Shown here in pieces: positions 9,380-18,941 of a stretch of DNA of 64,000 nt; position 1 is the first letter of the stretch, and each line of letters opens with the position of its first letter. The stretch is taken from contig NZ_CP023548.1 in the NCBI RefSeq assembly GCF_002407205.1, positions 1,822,501 through 1,886,500 of the forward strand. Direction: 5' to 3'. The position numbers and the translations under genes are program-made. The notes under the pieces were generated by a model. It saw nothing but the letters and a program-made list of their open reading frames with translations. It ran no database searches and was not told the origin of the DNA. This DNA comes from Rhodobacter sp. CZR27 (GTDB lineage Bacteria > Pseudomonadota > Alphaproteobacteria > Rhodobacterales > Rhodobacteraceae).

Positions 9380-10384
9380 TCAGTCGTAAAGCGCCGGACG
9401 GGCCGGCAGGCTGATCGGCAGGATGGAGCCCGGAGCCTCCTGCGCCCGAACGCAGACGTCCGAGGTGATCGCGGCGACATAGCCGTCCCATGAGGACGGG
9501 CCGGAGGCTGTTCCTCGCGCCGCCGCAGTCAGGAAATCCTGAAGCTCCACGTCATAGGCGTCGATGAAGCGGTCCTTCCAGTCCATCAGGATCGACTGGC
9601 CGAGCGTGGCGTTCAGACGGGTCGGGATCGCCATCGGCTCGGGCAGGCGGCCGACGCCCTCCTCGCCCACCACCTCGCACTGGATGTCATAGCCGTAGCG
9701 GCAGTTCACGAAGACCTCGACGTCGATGCGGACGCCCTTCGCGGTCTCCAGCAGGACGATCTGCGGATCCTTCAGGGCGCCGTGGGTGTGGCTGGTGGCG
9801 CGCGGATAGATCACCTGCGCCGAGACATAATCGTCATCCAGCAGCCAGCGCAGCACGTCGATCTCGTGGATCAGCGTGTCATGGATCGCCATCGGCGTGA
9901 CGTAACGCTCCGGCACCGTGGGGTTGCGGTGCGCGGCATGCACCATCAGCGGCGTGCCCAGACGCTCGGCCACCATCCGCTTCAGTGCGACGTAGCCGCG
10001 GTCGTAGCGCCGCATGAAGCCCACTTGCACGAGGCGGCGGCCGAAGGCCACCTCGGCCTCGACGATTCGCCGCGCGCCCTCGGCCTCGGTCGCAAGCGGC
10101 TTTTCGCAGAAGACGGGCTTGCCGGCCGCGATGGCCGCCAGAACCTGCGCCTCGTGCGCCTGCCCCCAGGAGCAGACGAGCAGCGCATCCGAGGCCGCGA
10201 TCACCTCCTCGGCGCTGTCGCAGAGCTGCGCGCCCTCGGCCACCGAGGCCACGCAGGCTTCGGCGCTTTCACGGTTCACATCGGTCACGGCGACCACCTG
10301 CCCGCCGGTCAGCACATGGTTGATGCGGCGCGCGTGGTCGGTGCCGATGGCCCCGGTGCCGATGACGCCAAGTCGCAAGGTCAT
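9380..10384 (-). CDS. iolG: Inositol 2-dehydrogenase IolG
   Basis: A 334-residue Gfo/Idh/MocA oxidoreductase that oxidises myo-inositol to scyllo-inosose with NAD+, the first step of the pathway. The Rossmann motif [16 protein letters not shown] is at the N-terminus, CEKPLAT carries the catalytic Lys near residue 95, and [16 protein letters not shown] near 165-180 carries the conserved Asp/His. The start ATG at 10384 is supported by GGAAGAAG. It sits between iolH and iolI in the operon. Confidence 0.92.
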   Translation of the reverse strand: MTLRLGVIGTGAIGTDHARRINHVLTGGQVVAVTDVNRESAEACVASVAEGAQLCDSAEEVIAASDALLVCSWGQAHEAQVLAAIAAGKPVFCEKPLATEAEGARRIVEAEVAFGRRLVQVGFMRRYDRGYVALKRMVAERLGTPLMVHAAHRNPTVPERYVTPMAIHDTLIHEIDVLRWLLDDDYVSAQVIYPRATSHTHGALKDPQIVLLETAKGVRIDVEVFVNCRYGYDIQCEVVGEEGVGRLPEPMAIPTRLNATLGQSILMDWKDRFIDAYDVELQDFLTAAARGTASGPSSWDGYVAAITSDVCVRAQEAPGSILPISLPARPALYD

Positions 10385-10392
10385 GTCTTTGC

Positions 10393-11295
10393 TCACTTCT
10401 TCCAGAATGTGTCGATGTAGCGCTGCATTTCGGCGCGCATGAACCTGCCCGAGTGATCGGCCTTGTCCTCCCAGGCGAAGACGCAGGCGGTCATGATCCC
10501 ATCGAAGCCCACCTCGGCCAGCGTGCCGAAGAACTCGTCCCACGGCACCTCGCCCTGACCGATGTTCAGATGCTGGTGGACGCGCGCCTGCGTGCCCGGC
10601 GGGTTCAGGATGTAGCGCAGCCCCGAGCTTGCCCGGTGGTTGAACGTGTCGCCGACATGGACATGGGCCAGCACATCGGCCGCCGCGCGCAGCATCGCGG
10701 CCGTATCGTCGCCGAAATAGAAGGTGTGCGGCGCGCAGTAGAGGAATTTCACGCGGGGCGAATTCACCGTGCGGATGATGTCCAGCGCGGGTTGCAGCGT
10801 CTCGCACCAGTCCTCGGGGTGCGGCTCGACATGCAGGTTGATCCCCTCGCGCTCGAGGATCGGAACCAGTTCCTCCATCGACCGCCACCAGGCGTCCTCG
10901 CAGGCCTCGATCATGCTGCCGGTGTGGCAGCAGTAGCACGAGCCCCGGTCCGGGTGCGGCCCGCGCCCGAACTCGGAGTTCATCGTGTCCACCTCGAGTT
11001 CCAGGCAGATCTCGATGGCGCGCTTCCAGTGCCTGACCGCCGCCTGCCGCTCACCCTCGTCGTTCGAGGCCCAGCGATACATCGGCAACAGCGAGGCGAT
11101 GCCGACATTCTCGGCCGCCAGCGCCGCCTTGAAGCTGCGGATGCGGTCGGGAAACACCCGCGGCGCCTTGAACCATTCGAGGAAATCGGCACGCGGGGAG
11201 AGTTCGATCCAGTCATAGCCCAGTTCGCGGACCTTCCGGGGAAGCGCCTCGAGGCTCAGGTGACGATGCATGAAGGGGTCGAGCGCGATGCGCAT
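10393..11295 (-). CDS. iolH: IolH-like sugar phosphate isomerase/epimerase
   Basis: A 300-residue TIM-barrel protein starting [19 protein letters not shown], the pattern of IolH, whose exact reaction is not firmly established. [41 protein letters not shown] and ILNPPGT are characteristic stretches, with candidate metal ligands in HVEPHPED. It is placed directly before iolG (8 nt gap) and after the transporter genes. It could also act on inositol derivatives not covered by IolE/IolI. Confidence 0.75.
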   Translation of the reverse strand: MRIALDPFMHRHLSLEALPRKVRELGYDWIELSPRADFLEWFKAPRVFPDRIRSFKAALAAENVGIASLLPMYRWASNDEGERQAAVRHWKRAIEICLELEVDTMNSEFGRGPHPDRGSCYCCHTGSMIEACEDAWWRSMEELVPILEREGINLHVEPHPEDWCETLQPALDIIRTVNSPRVKFLYCAPHTFYFGDDTAAMLRAAADVLAHVHVGDTFNHRASSGLRYILNPPGTQARVHQHLNIGQGEVPWDEFFGTLAEVGFDGIMTACVFAWEDKADHSGRFMRAEMQRYIDTFWKK

Positions 11296-11315
11296 GGGAA
11301 CTCCTGTGGAAAGGG

Positions 11316-11357
11316 GGCCTCGCCGGTCGCCGGGGAGCAGCGGCCCCCGGCGAGGCC
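11316..11357. repeat. Long perfect hairpin between iatP and iolH
   Basis: An 11-bp perfect stem GGCCTCGCCGG / CCGGCGAGGCC closes a loop of about 20 nt that is itself GC-rich. There is no T run, so an RNA-stabilising or attenuating element between the transport and catabolic parts of the operon is more likely than a full terminator. Confidence 0.55.
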
Positions 11358-11382
11358 GAACCGACAGGGAAGCGGGCGGCCC

Positions 11383-12402
11383 TCAGGCCTTCTTCACGCG
11401 CTTCTTCTGCCGGTAGACGTCGGCGACCACGGCGGCGACGATGATCGCGCCCTTGATCATCTCCTGGTAGTAGGCGTCGAGCCGGAGGAAGGTGAAGCCC
11501 GAGATGATCACGCCGAAGATCACCATGCCGATCATCGTGCCGATCACCGACCCGCGGCCGCCGGCGAGCGAGACGCCGCCGATCACCGCCATGGCGATGG
11601 CGTCAAGCTCATACATCGTGCCCATGCCCGCCTGCGCCGTCAGGCCCCGCGCCGCCACCACGATGCCCGCCAGCCCCGACAGCAGGCCCGCCACTGCGTA
11701 GATCTTGACGATCTGCCGCTCGACATTGATGCCCGAGACGCGGGCGGCCTGCGGGTTGGCACCGATGGCATAGGTGAACTTGCCGTAGCGCGTGTAGCGC
11801 AGCATCACATGGGCCACGGCCGCGACGGCGAGGAAGATCCAGACCGGGTTCATGCCGGCGCCGATGGCGGCGAAACTGTCGGTAGGAAAGCTGATCGGCT
11901 GGCCCTTGGTGTACCACTTGGCAAAGCCGCGGGCCGCCACCATCATGCCGAGCGTGGCGATGAAGGGCGGGATCTTCGTATAGGCGATGAGGGCCCCGTT
12001 GATGATCCCGGCCAGAAGCCCCACGCCGAGGCCCACCGCCAGCGGCACGATCACCGGCAGGTCGGTGAGCATCGGATAGACGGCACGCTCGTAGGTGCCG
12101 ACCTGCGCGAGGCTCATCGAGATCATCGCCGTGGCGCCAACGATCGAGCCCGAGGACAGGTCGATGCCCCCCGAGATGATCACCTGCGTCACCCCGATGG
12201 CGATGATCCCCACCACCGAGACCTGCAGGATCATGATCGAGAGCCGCTGGGTATTGCCTAGGAAGCTCTGCCCCATCAGCATCCAGCCGAGGATCTCGAA
12301 CACCAGCGAGATACCCACCAGCACCAGCAGGATGTTGAACTCCTGCGGCAGCCGGCGCTGGGGCCGTGCAGCGGCGGCCGAGGCTTGCGTCGTCACGTTC
12401 AT
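11383..12402 (-). CDS. iatP: Inositol ABC transporter permease
   Basis: A 339-residue BPD_transp_2/RbsC-type permease with about 8-10 hydrophobic segments after a soluble N-terminal tail of about 25 residues. SGGIDLSSGSIVGATAM near residue 80 and GVSLAGGRGSVIGTMIG near 280 are typical of sugar permeases. With iatA and ibpA it forms a CUT2-class importer. The inositol substrate is inferred from its position inside the iol operon, as known for Caulobacter IatP. Confidence 0.85.
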   Translation of the reverse strand: MNVTTQASAAAARPQRRLPQEFNILLVLVGISLVFEILGWMLMGQSFLGNTQRLSIMILQVSVVGIIAIGVTQVIISGGIDLSSGSIVGATAMISMSLAQVGTYERAVYPMLTDLPVIVPLAVGLGVGLLAGIINGALIAYTKIPPFIATLGMMVAARGFAKWYTKGQPISFPTDSFAAIGAGMNPVWIFLAVAAVAHVMLRYTRYGKFTYAIGANPQAARVSGINVERQIVKIYAVAGLLSGLAGIVVAARGLTAQAGMGTMYELDAIAMAVIGGVSLAGGRGSVIGTMIGMVIFGVIISGFTFLRLDAYYQEMIKGAIIVAAVVADVYRQKKRVKKA

Positions 12403-12426
12403 CCTTCCATCCTCCCTTTGCCGCCG

Positions 12427-13965
12427 CTAGCGGGCCGCAAGATCCATGATCCTGACCTGATCGGCCTCGGCGCGGTCGAGGAAACCCGAGACGTGCCCCT
12501 CGTGCATGACCATGATCCGGTCGCTCATCCCCAGAACTTCCGGCAGCTCCGACGAGATCATCAGCACCGCCACCCCTTCGGCCGCGAGGCCGGTAATCAG
12601 GCGGTGGATCTCGGCCTTGGCGCCCACGTCGATGCCGCGCGTCGGCTCGTCGAGGATCAGGATGCGCGGCTTCGTCAGCAGCCAGCGCGCGATCAGAAGC
12701 TTCTGCTGGTTACCGCCGGAAAGGTTTTCCACCCGCTCCTGCAGGTCGGGCGTCTTGATGCGCAGCTTCGCCGCCATATCGGCCGCCAGCCGCGTCACCT
12801 CCTTCTGCTCGATGAACCCGGCTTTCACATGGCTGCGGGTGATCAGCGCCGACTGGATGTTCTCCAGACAGTCGAGGATCAGGAAGCAGCCGCTTTCCTT
12901 GCGGTCCTCGGTGAGGAACGCCATGCCATGCGACATCGCGGCCGCCGGGCTGTCGATCCTGACCACGCGGCCGTCGATCCGGATCTCGCCGGAGGCCGCC
13001 GGATGAACCCCGAACAAGGCCTCGGCCACGTTCGAGCGTTTCGATCCCACCAGCCCCGCCAGCCCCAGGATCTCGCCCCTGCGCAGCGTGAACGAGATGT
13101 CATGGAAGACGCCCGGCAGCGTCAGGTTCGCGACCTCGAGGATCGGTTCGCCGATCGGGCAATCGATCTTGGGGAACATGTTGGTGATCTCGCGGCCCAC
13201 CATCATGCGGATGATGTCGTCGCGGGTGACGTCCTTCGAGGCATGGGTGCCGATGTATTTCCCGTCGCGGAAGACGGTGAACTCGTCGGCGATCTCGAAC
13301 AGCTCGTTCATCTTGTGGGTGATGTAGACAATGCCGATGCCGCGGGCGCGCAGGTCGCGGATGATGGCGAAGAGATGCTCCACCTCGCGGTCGGTCAGGG
13401 CCGAGGTCGGCTCGTCCATGATCAGCACATCGCTCTCGAAGCTGACGGCCTTGGCGATCTCGACCATCTGCTTCTGCGCCACGGTCAGATCCGAGACCTG
13501 CGCCCGCGGGTCGAGGCGGATGTTCAGCCGGGCGAAAAGCTCCTCGGTCTGCTCGGCCATCCTCGCATGGTCGATCAGGCCGAAGCGGCCCTTTGGCTCG
13601 CGCCCGATCCAGATGTTCTCGGCCACCGTCATCCAGTTCATCAGCGCGAGTTCCTGGTGGATCATGGCGATCCCCTGGCTCAGAGCGTCGAGCGGCGACT
13701 TCAGCGTGACCTCCTCGCCGCGCAGCCGGATCGTGCCGCGGTCGGGCTGGTAGACGCCGGCGATGATCTTCATCAGCGTGGACTTGCCCGCGCCGTTCTC
13801 GCCCATCAGCGCGTGGACCGTGCCGGGCCGGACGCGGAGCCGCACGTCGTCCAGCGCCACGACCCCGGGGAACTCCTTGCGGATGCCCTCGATGACAAGG
13901 ACGCCCTCCTCCTCGATCTGCCGCTTCACGCGCTCGATGGCGGCGGCGGTGGCCGGTCTCACCAT
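12427..13965 (-). CDS. iatA: Inositol ABC transporter ATPase (CUT2 class)
   Basis: A 512-residue duplicated ATPase of the RbsA/MglA type. The first half has Walker [10 protein letters not shown] near residue 57 and Walker [11 protein letters not shown]. The second half has a degenerate Walker A (GLVGSKRSN), an intact signature LSGGNQQK and Walker [12 protein letters not shown], the normal asymmetry of this class. It energises the iatP permease. It lies 24 nt upstream of iatP and is separated from ibpA by a repeat-filled spacer. Confidence 0.88.
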   Translation of the reverse strand: MVRPATAAAIERVKRQIEEEGVLVIEGIRKEFPGVVALDDVRLRVRPGTVHALMGENGAGKSTLMKIIAGVYQPDRGTIRLRGEEVTLKSPLDALSQGIAMIHQELALMNWMTVAENIWIGREPKGRFGLIDHARMAEQTEELFARLNIRLDPRAQVSDLTVAQKQMVEIAKAVSFESDVLIMDEPTSALTDREVEHLFAIIRDLRARGIGIVYITHKMNELFEIADEFTVFRDGKYIGTHASKDVTRDDIIRMMVGREITNMFPKIDCPIGEPILEVANLTLPGVFHDISFTLRRGEILGLAGLVGSKRSNVAEALFGVHPAASGEIRIDGRVVRIDSPAAAMSHGMAFLTEDRKESGCFLILDCLENIQSALITRSHVKAGFIEQKEVTRLAADMAAKLRIKTPDLQERVENLSGGNQQKLLIARWLLTKPRILILDEPTRGIDVGAKAEIHRLITGLAAEGVAVLMISSELPEVLGMSDRIMVMHEGHVSGFLDRAEADQVRIMDLAAR

Positions 13966-13980
13966 GACGGAACCTCGCTG

Positions 13981-14082
13981 ATGGTCGGCGGTGGCGGGCG
14001 CCCGCGCCCGATGGTCGGCACGGGCGCCCGCGCCCGATGGTCGGCTGTGACGGGCGCCCGACGGTCGGGGGCGGCAGGCGCC
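13981..14082. repeat. Degenerate tandem repeat between ibpA and iatA
   Basis: Four units of 30, 26, 24 and 22 bp begin at 13981, 14011, 14037 and 14061. Each starts with ATGGTCGG (ACGGTCGG in the last) and the first three contain the self-complementary decamer CGGGCGCCCG. The units become progressively shorter. The place, directly after a binding-protein gene, is where many importers carry a structured spacer that keeps binding-protein mRNA abundant. Confidence 0.75.
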
Positions 14083-14097
14083 CCCCCCGCGGTATCG

Positions 14098-15042
14098 TCA
14101 GTTCTTCGCCTGGTATTCCGAAAGGTTCGCCGGCGTGACGAGTTCGAAGGGCACGAACACGCTCTTCTCGACCTTCTCGCCGCGGGCCAGCGCCAGCGCG
14201 GCATCCACCGCCCCCTTGCCCTGCCCGGCCGCGTTCTGGAACACGGTCACGTCGAGATCGCCCGCCGCCATCGCGGCCAGCGCGTCCTGCGTGGCATCGA
14301 CGCCCGCGACGACCACATCGTCCATTGCGCGGCCGGCGGTCTTCAGCGCCTGGATCGCCCCCAGCGCCATCTCGTCGTTGTTCGAGATCACCGCGTCGAA
14401 CTCGATGCCCGCCGAGAGCCAGTTGGTCATCAGGTCCGCCCCCTGGGTGCGGGACCAGTTGGCGGTCTGCTCCTCGACGATGGTGATGAAGCTGCATTCG
14501 GGCGTGGCGATCACGTCCTTGATGTCCTGCGTGCGCATCCGCGCCGCCTGGTTCGACAGTTCGCCCATCAGGACCACGGCCTTCGCCTCGGTCTTGCCCT
14601 GCTCCTTCAGCAGCCGGCAGACCTCCTGCGTCTCGAGAGTGCCGGACTCCTTCTCGTCCGAGGCGACGAAGGCCTGGTTGTCGGGCAGGCTGTCGAGGTT
14701 CACCGGCTGGCGGTTCACATAGACCAGCGGGATCCCCGCATTGGCCGCCGCCTGCGACATGGCGGTGGTCGCATCGGTATCCACCGGGTTCACGATGATC
14801 GCGCTGACGCCCGAGGCCACGAAGTTCTCGATCTGGTTCAGCTGCTTGCCGACGTCGTTCTGCGCGTCCTCGATCTGCAGCGTCACGTCGGGCAGACTGG
14901 CCGCGTATTCCTCCATGCCGTTGCGCAGCACGGTCAGGAAGTTGTCATCGAAAAGCGCCATGGACACGCCGATGTTCTCGGCCTGTGCCACCGAACCCAT
15001 GAGCGACGCGGCGAGCGTCATCCCCAGAAGTGTTTTCCTCAT
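14098..15042 (-). CDS. ibpA: Periplasmic inositol-binding protein
   Basis: A 314-residue type I periplasmic sugar-binding protein. A signal peptide is visible (MRKTLLGMTLAASLMGSVAQA, cleavage after AQA), followed by IGVSMALFDDNFLTVL, NPVDTDATTAMSQAA, YVNRQPVN and ISNNDEMALGAIQAL, typical of the ribose/inositol-binding family. It delivers substrate to IatP/IatA. A strong GGGAGGAAG site precedes the ATG. The substrate is inferred from the operon. Confidence 0.88.
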   Translation of the reverse strand: MRKTLLGMTLAASLMGSVAQAENIGVSMALFDDNFLTVLRNGMEEYAASLPDVTLQIEDAQNDVGKQLNQIENFVASGVSAIIVNPVDTDATTAMSQAAANAGIPLVYVNRQPVNLDSLPDNQAFVASDEKESGTLETQEVCRLLKEQGKTEAKAVVLMGELSNQAARMRTQDIKDVIATPECSFITIVEEQTANWSRTQGADLMTNWLSAGIEFDAVISNNDEMALGAIQALKTAGRAMDDVVVAGVDATQDALAAMAAGDLDVTVFQNAAGQGKGAVDAALALARGEKVEKSVFVPFELVTPANLSEYQAKN

Positions 15043-15078
15043 TGTCTTCCTCCCTTGTTGAACCTCTGTGCGGCGGAT

Positions 15079-16242
15079 TCAGCGGTAGTCGACCCAGACC
15101 CCTCCCTGATCGGCCGAGCGGACGCAGGCCTCCACCCAGCGCACGCCCTCCACCCCCGCCGCGATGCCCGGATAGTGCACGGGTGCGGGCCGGCCCTCGT
15201 CCGCGGCCTCCATCGCCTGCGCGAAGCGGTCGTAGAGATTGGCCCACGCCTCGAAGAGCCCCTCGGGGTGGCCCGTGCCGATCCGGTCGTCGGCAAGCGC
15301 CGCGGGATGCAGATAGGACATTCCCCGTTCGAGAATTTTGGTCGGCTCGCCCTGCACCTCCCACGAGAGCTGGTTCGGCCGTTCGTCCCACCATTCGAGA
15401 CTGGCTCTTTCTCCCACGATGCGAACCTTCTGGCTGTGCATGGCGCCGGCGTTGACCGCGCTGCACCAGGCGGTGCCGAAGGCGCCGTTGTCGTATTCCA
15501 TCAGCGTCACGGCGTTGTCCTCCAGCGGCGTGCGGCTGGCCACGAAGCTTTGCCGCGCGCAGAGCAGCCGGCGGATCTTCAGCTGGGGCGCGATCATCCC
15601 GGCGATGTAGAGCGGATGGGTGCCGAGATCGCCCAGCACGTAGGAAGGACCGGCGAAGCGCGGATCGACCCGCCAGCGCGCCGCCGGGTTCTCCAGCTCG
15701 ACCGCGGTGTTGTGGAAGCCATGCGCGAACTGCAGGTTCACCAGCCGAATCTCGCCCAGCTCGCCCGCCGCCACCAGCTCTCGGGCATGTTCCAGCACCT
15801 GATGGCCGCTATAGCCGTAGGTCACGCCGACGATCCGGCCCTGCTCCTCGGCAAGGCGCTGAAGGTCTTCTGCCTCGGCCACGGTGAAGCACAGCGGCTT
15901 CTCGCAGATCACGTGCAGGCCGTGCTCCAGCGCCGCCCTGGTGATCTCGTAGTGGGTGTTGTTCGGGGTGGCGATCGAGACGGCGTCGATGCCGTCCGGG
16001 CGCCGGGCCTCATCGGCGAACAGGCTGCGCCAGTCCGCATGGCACCGCGCCGGATCGAGGCCGAGATCCGCCCCGAATGCCCGGCCGCGCGCCGGGTCCA
16101 GATCGAAGGCCCCCGCCACGAGGTCGAAGTGCCGGTCGCGCAGGGCGGCGCAGCGGTGGACATAGCCGATCTGGCTGCCGCGACCGCCGCCCACCATTGC
16201 CCACCGCCGGGCCGCCTTCGTCTTTCTGTCGCCGTAGAGCAT
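15079..16242 (-). CDS. Gfo/Idh/MocA-family oxidoreductase of the iol operon
   Basis: A 387-residue NAD(P)-dependent oxidoreductase with MVGGGRGSQIGYVHR at the N-terminus, ATPNNTHYEI near 95, CEKPLCFT near 113 with the catalytic Lys, and a conserved GDLGTHPLYIAG near 205. It is a second dehydrogenase beside iolG, plausibly acting on scyllo-inositol, D-chiro-inositol or another inositol isomer. It is cotranscribed with the IolE-like gene upstream (9 nt gap) and ibpA downstream. The substrate is not determined by sequence. Confidence 0.8.
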   Translation of the reverse strand: MLYGDRKTKAARRWAMVGGGRGSQIGYVHRCAALRDRHFDLVAGAFDLDPARGRAFGADLGLDPARCHADWRSLFADEARRPDGIDAVSIATPNNTHYEITRAALEHGLHVICEKPLCFTVAEAEDLQRLAEEQGRIVGVTYGYSGHQVLEHARELVAAGELGEIRLVNLQFAHGFHNTAVELENPAARWRVDPRFAGPSYVLGDLGTHPLYIAGMIAPQLKIRRLLCARQSFVASRTPLEDNAVTLMEYDNGAFGTAWCSAVNAGAMHSQKVRIVGERASLEWWDERPNQLSWEVQGEPTKILERGMSYLHPAALADDRIGTGHPEGLFEAWANLYDRFAQAMEAADEGRPAPVHYPGIAAGVEGVRWVEACVRSADQGGVWVDYR

Positions 16243-16251
16243 TGTCTTTCC

Positions 16252-17175
16252 TCAGAAACCGACGCTGGCCAGATAGTCGCGGCTTTGCTTCACGTCGCTC
16301 AGGCTGCTTGAGGCAGTCCGCGGGTCGCGCTCCTGCTCGACGGTGATGAAGCCCTCGTAGCCAAGGTCCGAGAGCAGGTGGCGGATCGCGGGATAGTCGA
16401 TGACGCCGCGCCCGATCGGGCACATGACGCCCTGCGCGCAGGCCTCGAAGAAGCGGATGCGCTCGCCCATCACCCGGTCGAAGACCGCGCGGTCGATGTC
16501 CTTGAAGTGGATGTAGTCGAGCCGGTCCGCGTGACGCCGCAGCATCTCCATCGGGTCCATGCCGGAATAGCAGGCATGGCCGGTGTCGAGGCACAGTCCC
16601 GCCTCGGTGGCCGGAACATCCGCAAGGATGCGCCCGATCTCGTCCTCGAACTCGATATGGCCGCCGGCGTGGGGATGGATCACCGCACGGACGCCGTACC
16701 CGTCCCGGGCGCGGCGGGCGACGGCGCGGATGTTCTCCACCATGCCCTGCCACGCCTCGTCCGACAGCCGCGGCGCGCGGTCGGGATGGCCGGCGGCGTA
16801 GTCGCGTTCGTCGTGGCCCCAGTCCATCACCGTCAGGTAAGGCGCCGGGAAGCGCTGGCCCGCGGCGGTCGGCGGCGCAGGCAGGGCCGTCAGCAGCGCG
16901 CAGATCCCGTCTGTCTGGCGAAGAAGGTCTTCACGCCTGTCCAGCGACACGAGGTCGTCGAAGATCGTGCCCGCCACGATGAACAGCCCGCGCCGGTGCA
17001 GGGCTTCCGAGACGGTGGCCGCGTCAAGCGGCACATAGCCGTAGGGGCCGAGTTCCAGCCCGCCATAGCCCGCGGCCGCGGCCTCGTCCAGCACGCGCCG
17101 CCATGGCGGCAGGTGCGGATTGCGCACGTCATCGACGCCCCAGCAGCATGGCGCCGTGGTGATGGTTATACTCAT
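16252..17175 (-). CDS. IolE-like sugar phosphate isomerase/epimerase (TIM barrel)
   Basis: A 307-residue TIM-barrel protein, first gene of the iol transcript. Motifs VIHPHAGGHIEFEDEI near 145-160, LCLDTGHACYSG near 175, YIHFKDID near 200 and FITVEQERDP near 280 match the IolE/inosose-dehydratase superfamily metal site. It may be a paralogous inosose dehydratase for another isomer or an epimerase. The ATG at 17175 is preferred because longer in-frame starts run across the divergent promoter. Confidence 0.8.
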   Translation of the reverse strand: MSITITTAPCCWGVDDVRNPHLPPWRRVLDEAAAAGYGGLELGPYGYVPLDAATVSEALHRRGLFIVAGTIFDDLVSLDRREDLLRQTDGICALLTALPAPPTAAGQRFPAPYLTVMDWGHDERDYAAGHPDRAPRLSDEAWQGMVENIRAVARRARDGYGVRAVIHPHAGGHIEFEDEIGRILADVPATEAGLCLDTGHACYSGMDPMEMLRRHADRLDYIHFKDIDRAVFDRVMGERIRFFEACAQGVMCPIGRGVIDYPAIRHLLSDLGYEGFITVEQERDPRTASSSLSDVKQSRDYLASVGF

Positions 17176-17323
17176 TGTGATCCATTTTGCTCGCAGGCGC
17201 CCGGCGCTTCGGCTTGGCGGCCCTCTCCCTTGCGTTGAAGCATTACCGCCGGGTAGCCTCGCCATAAAGCATCGTTTTGAGGGGAATCCATCAACGGTGC
17301 GGCGGTGGCGGCGGAGGATCCGG
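17176..17323. promoter_or_regulatory. Divergent promoter/operator region of the iol operon and its LacI-type regulator
   Basis: A 148-bp spacer between two divergent start codons. Two AAGCAT direct elements (17238-17243 and 17267-17272, 29 bp apart) are the only repeated short words I see and are candidate regulator half-sites. No clean -35/-10 pair can be assigned by eye. Confidence 0.45.
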
Positions 17324-18337
17324 ATGGCGCGCAAGGTGAGCATGACGGATGTGGCCCGCGAGGCAGGCGTCTCGGTCGCGACCGTCGATCGGGTGCTCAA
17401 TGGCCGCGGCGGGGTAAGACCCGGGAAGGAGGAGCAGATCCTGGCAGCCTCGCGCCGTCTGGGCATCGACCGCGCCCTGCGGCACCGGCCGGCGCGCACG
17501 CTGCGGATCGCGGTGATGATCCAGCATCCGAAGAACCCGTTTCACGCCGCGCTGCGCGAAGGGATCGATCTGGCGGCACGCCTGCACGACGACCTGAACA
17601 TGCAGTTCCAGGTCCGCCACATCGTCGTGCGCGACGCGGCCGGAATCGCGGCCGCGATCCGCTCGCTCGACCGGATCTGCGACGGGCTCATCATCTCCAG
17701 CGCCGAGGAGCCGGGCCTTTGCGCCGCCATCCGTGAGCTTGCGGCGCGCGTGCCGGTGGTCACGCTGGCGACCGACCTCGCCGACAGCGGGCGTGCGGCC
17801 TATGTCGGCCCCGACGACCACCGGGCGGGCCGCGTGGCGGGCGACCTGATGGCGCGGCTTCTGGGACCCGAGGGCGGACGCGTGATGATGATGGCGGGGC
17901 TCATGGACTTCTCGGGCCAGCGCGCACGCGAGGCGGGCTTTCGCGAGGTGGTGGCCGAGCATCATCCCGCCTGCCGCCTCGTGACGGTGATCGAGACCGG
18001 CGAGGACCATGCCGTCGCCGGGCGGCTGGCCGAGGTCGCCATGCGCAACGACCCCGACCTGCGCGGGATCTACCACACGTCGGTCGGCGCGCTGGCCATC
18101 GTCGAGACACTGGAGCGGATGGGCCGGCGGAACCGCGTGGAGATCATCACGCACGAACTGACGCCCAACCGGCGGATGCTGCTGCGCGAGCGGCGGATCA
18201 GCGCGGTGATCGACCAGAAGCCGCTGCTCGAGGCACGGCTGGCGGTCGAGACCATGGCCCGCCTGCACGGCCGGCTGCCGGGCCTGCCTGCCTCGATCTC
18301 GACCGACATCCAGATCTTCATGCCCGAGAACGCCTGA
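17324..18337 (+). CDS. iolR: LacI-family regulator of inositol catabolism
   Basis: A 337-residue LacI/GalR regulator. The N-terminal helix-turn-helix SMTDVAREAGVSVATVDRVL (residues 5-24) is followed by a sugar-binding periplasmic-protein-like domain (IAVMIQHPKNPFHAALREG; ISSAEEPG; HTSVGALAIVETL). The ATG at 17324 has GCGGAGGATC upstream. Divergent transcription from the twelve-gene iol operon suggests it represses that operon and responds to an inositol pathway intermediate. The name iolR reflects that inference, since other bacteria use DeoR- or RpiR-type regulators under the same name. Confidence 0.85.
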   Translation: MARKVSMTDVAREAGVSVATVDRVLNGRGGVRPGKEEQILAASRRLGIDRALRHRPARTLRIAVMIQHPKNPFHAALREGIDLAARLHDDLNMQFQVRHIVVRDAAGIAAAIRSLDRICDGLIISSAEEPGLCAAIRELAARVPVVTLATDLADSGRAAYVGPDDHRAGRVAGDLMARLLGPEGGRVMMMAGLMDFSGQRAREAGFREVVAEHHPACRLVTVIETGEDHAVAGRLAEVAMRNDPDLRGIYHTSVGALAIVETLERMGRRNRVEIITHELTPNRRMLLRERRISAVIDQKPLLEARLAVETMARLHGRLPGLPASISTDIQIFMPENA

Positions 18338-18359
18338 CCCGAACGCCCGGCCCTGCTGC

Positions 18360-18941
18360 CTAGCGCGGCGGGTCGATCGTCAGCCTGACTGCGGCATACC
18401 AGTCGGCAGCCGCGCGGATCTCCTCGTCGGTCAGGTCCGCGGCGATCGGCGACATGATCTCGTGCACCCGCCTGCCGGTCCGGAAGGCCTTGAGCTGCGT
18501 CTCGATGTAGATCGCGCTTTCGCCGGCAAGGTTGGGCGCGTCCTCCAGCACCGCCACGCCCTCCGCACCGTGGCAGAGCGCGCAGGCCTCGGGCGCGTCA
18601 CCGGGACCAAGGCCGGGCTTCAGCGCGACATGGATGGTCTGCGAGGAGAACCATGCCGCGAGATCGGCGATCTGCTCGTCGGTCAGCGAGGCGGCGACCA
18701 CCGACATGATCTCGTGCACCCGCTGCCCCTCGCGGAAGGCGGTCAGCTGGTGACGGATATAGGACGGATGCTCGCCGCCGATATGGGGCGCGATGGGGAT
18801 CCTGGCAAAGCCGTTCAACCCGTGGCAGGTGCGGCAGAGCCCGGCTGCGACCTTGCCCGCTGCCGGATCGCCGTCCTGGGCCAGGCCCGCCGGCGCGAGC
18901 AGCGCCCCGACGAGACCCGCCAGAAGCGCCGCCGCCCTCAT
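18360..18941 (-). CDS. Periplasmic di-haem cytochrome c (c4/c553 type)
   Basis: 193 residues with a signal peptide (cleavage near GLAQ) and two CxxCH haem sites: CRTCH near residue 36 and CALCH near 120. Each is followed by a conserved EHPSYIRHQL / ESAIYIETQL and HEIMS block, so the two halves are an internal duplication. Met in HEIMS is a likely sixth ligand. The start overlaps the stop of the upstream dehydrogenase gene (ATGA), so it is probably its electron acceptor. Confidence 0.9.
   Translation of the reverse strand: MRAAALLAGLVGALLAPAGLAQDGDPAAGKVAAGLCRTCHGLNGFARIPIAPHIGGEHPSYIRHQLTAFREGQRVHEIMSVVAASLTDEQIADLAAWFSSQTIHVALKPGLGPGDAPEACALCHGAEGVAVLEDAPNLAGESAIYIETQLKAFRTGRRVHEIMSPIAADLTDEEIRAAADWYAAVRLTIDPPR

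Noticed and set aside
12385-16311. A 1308-codon open frame on the plus strand
   Set aside because: It lies antisense to iatP, iatA, ibpA and the Gfo/Idh gene. Its composition (His, Arg, Asp, Gly-rich) is what a GC-rich antisense frame gives, and it has no domain.
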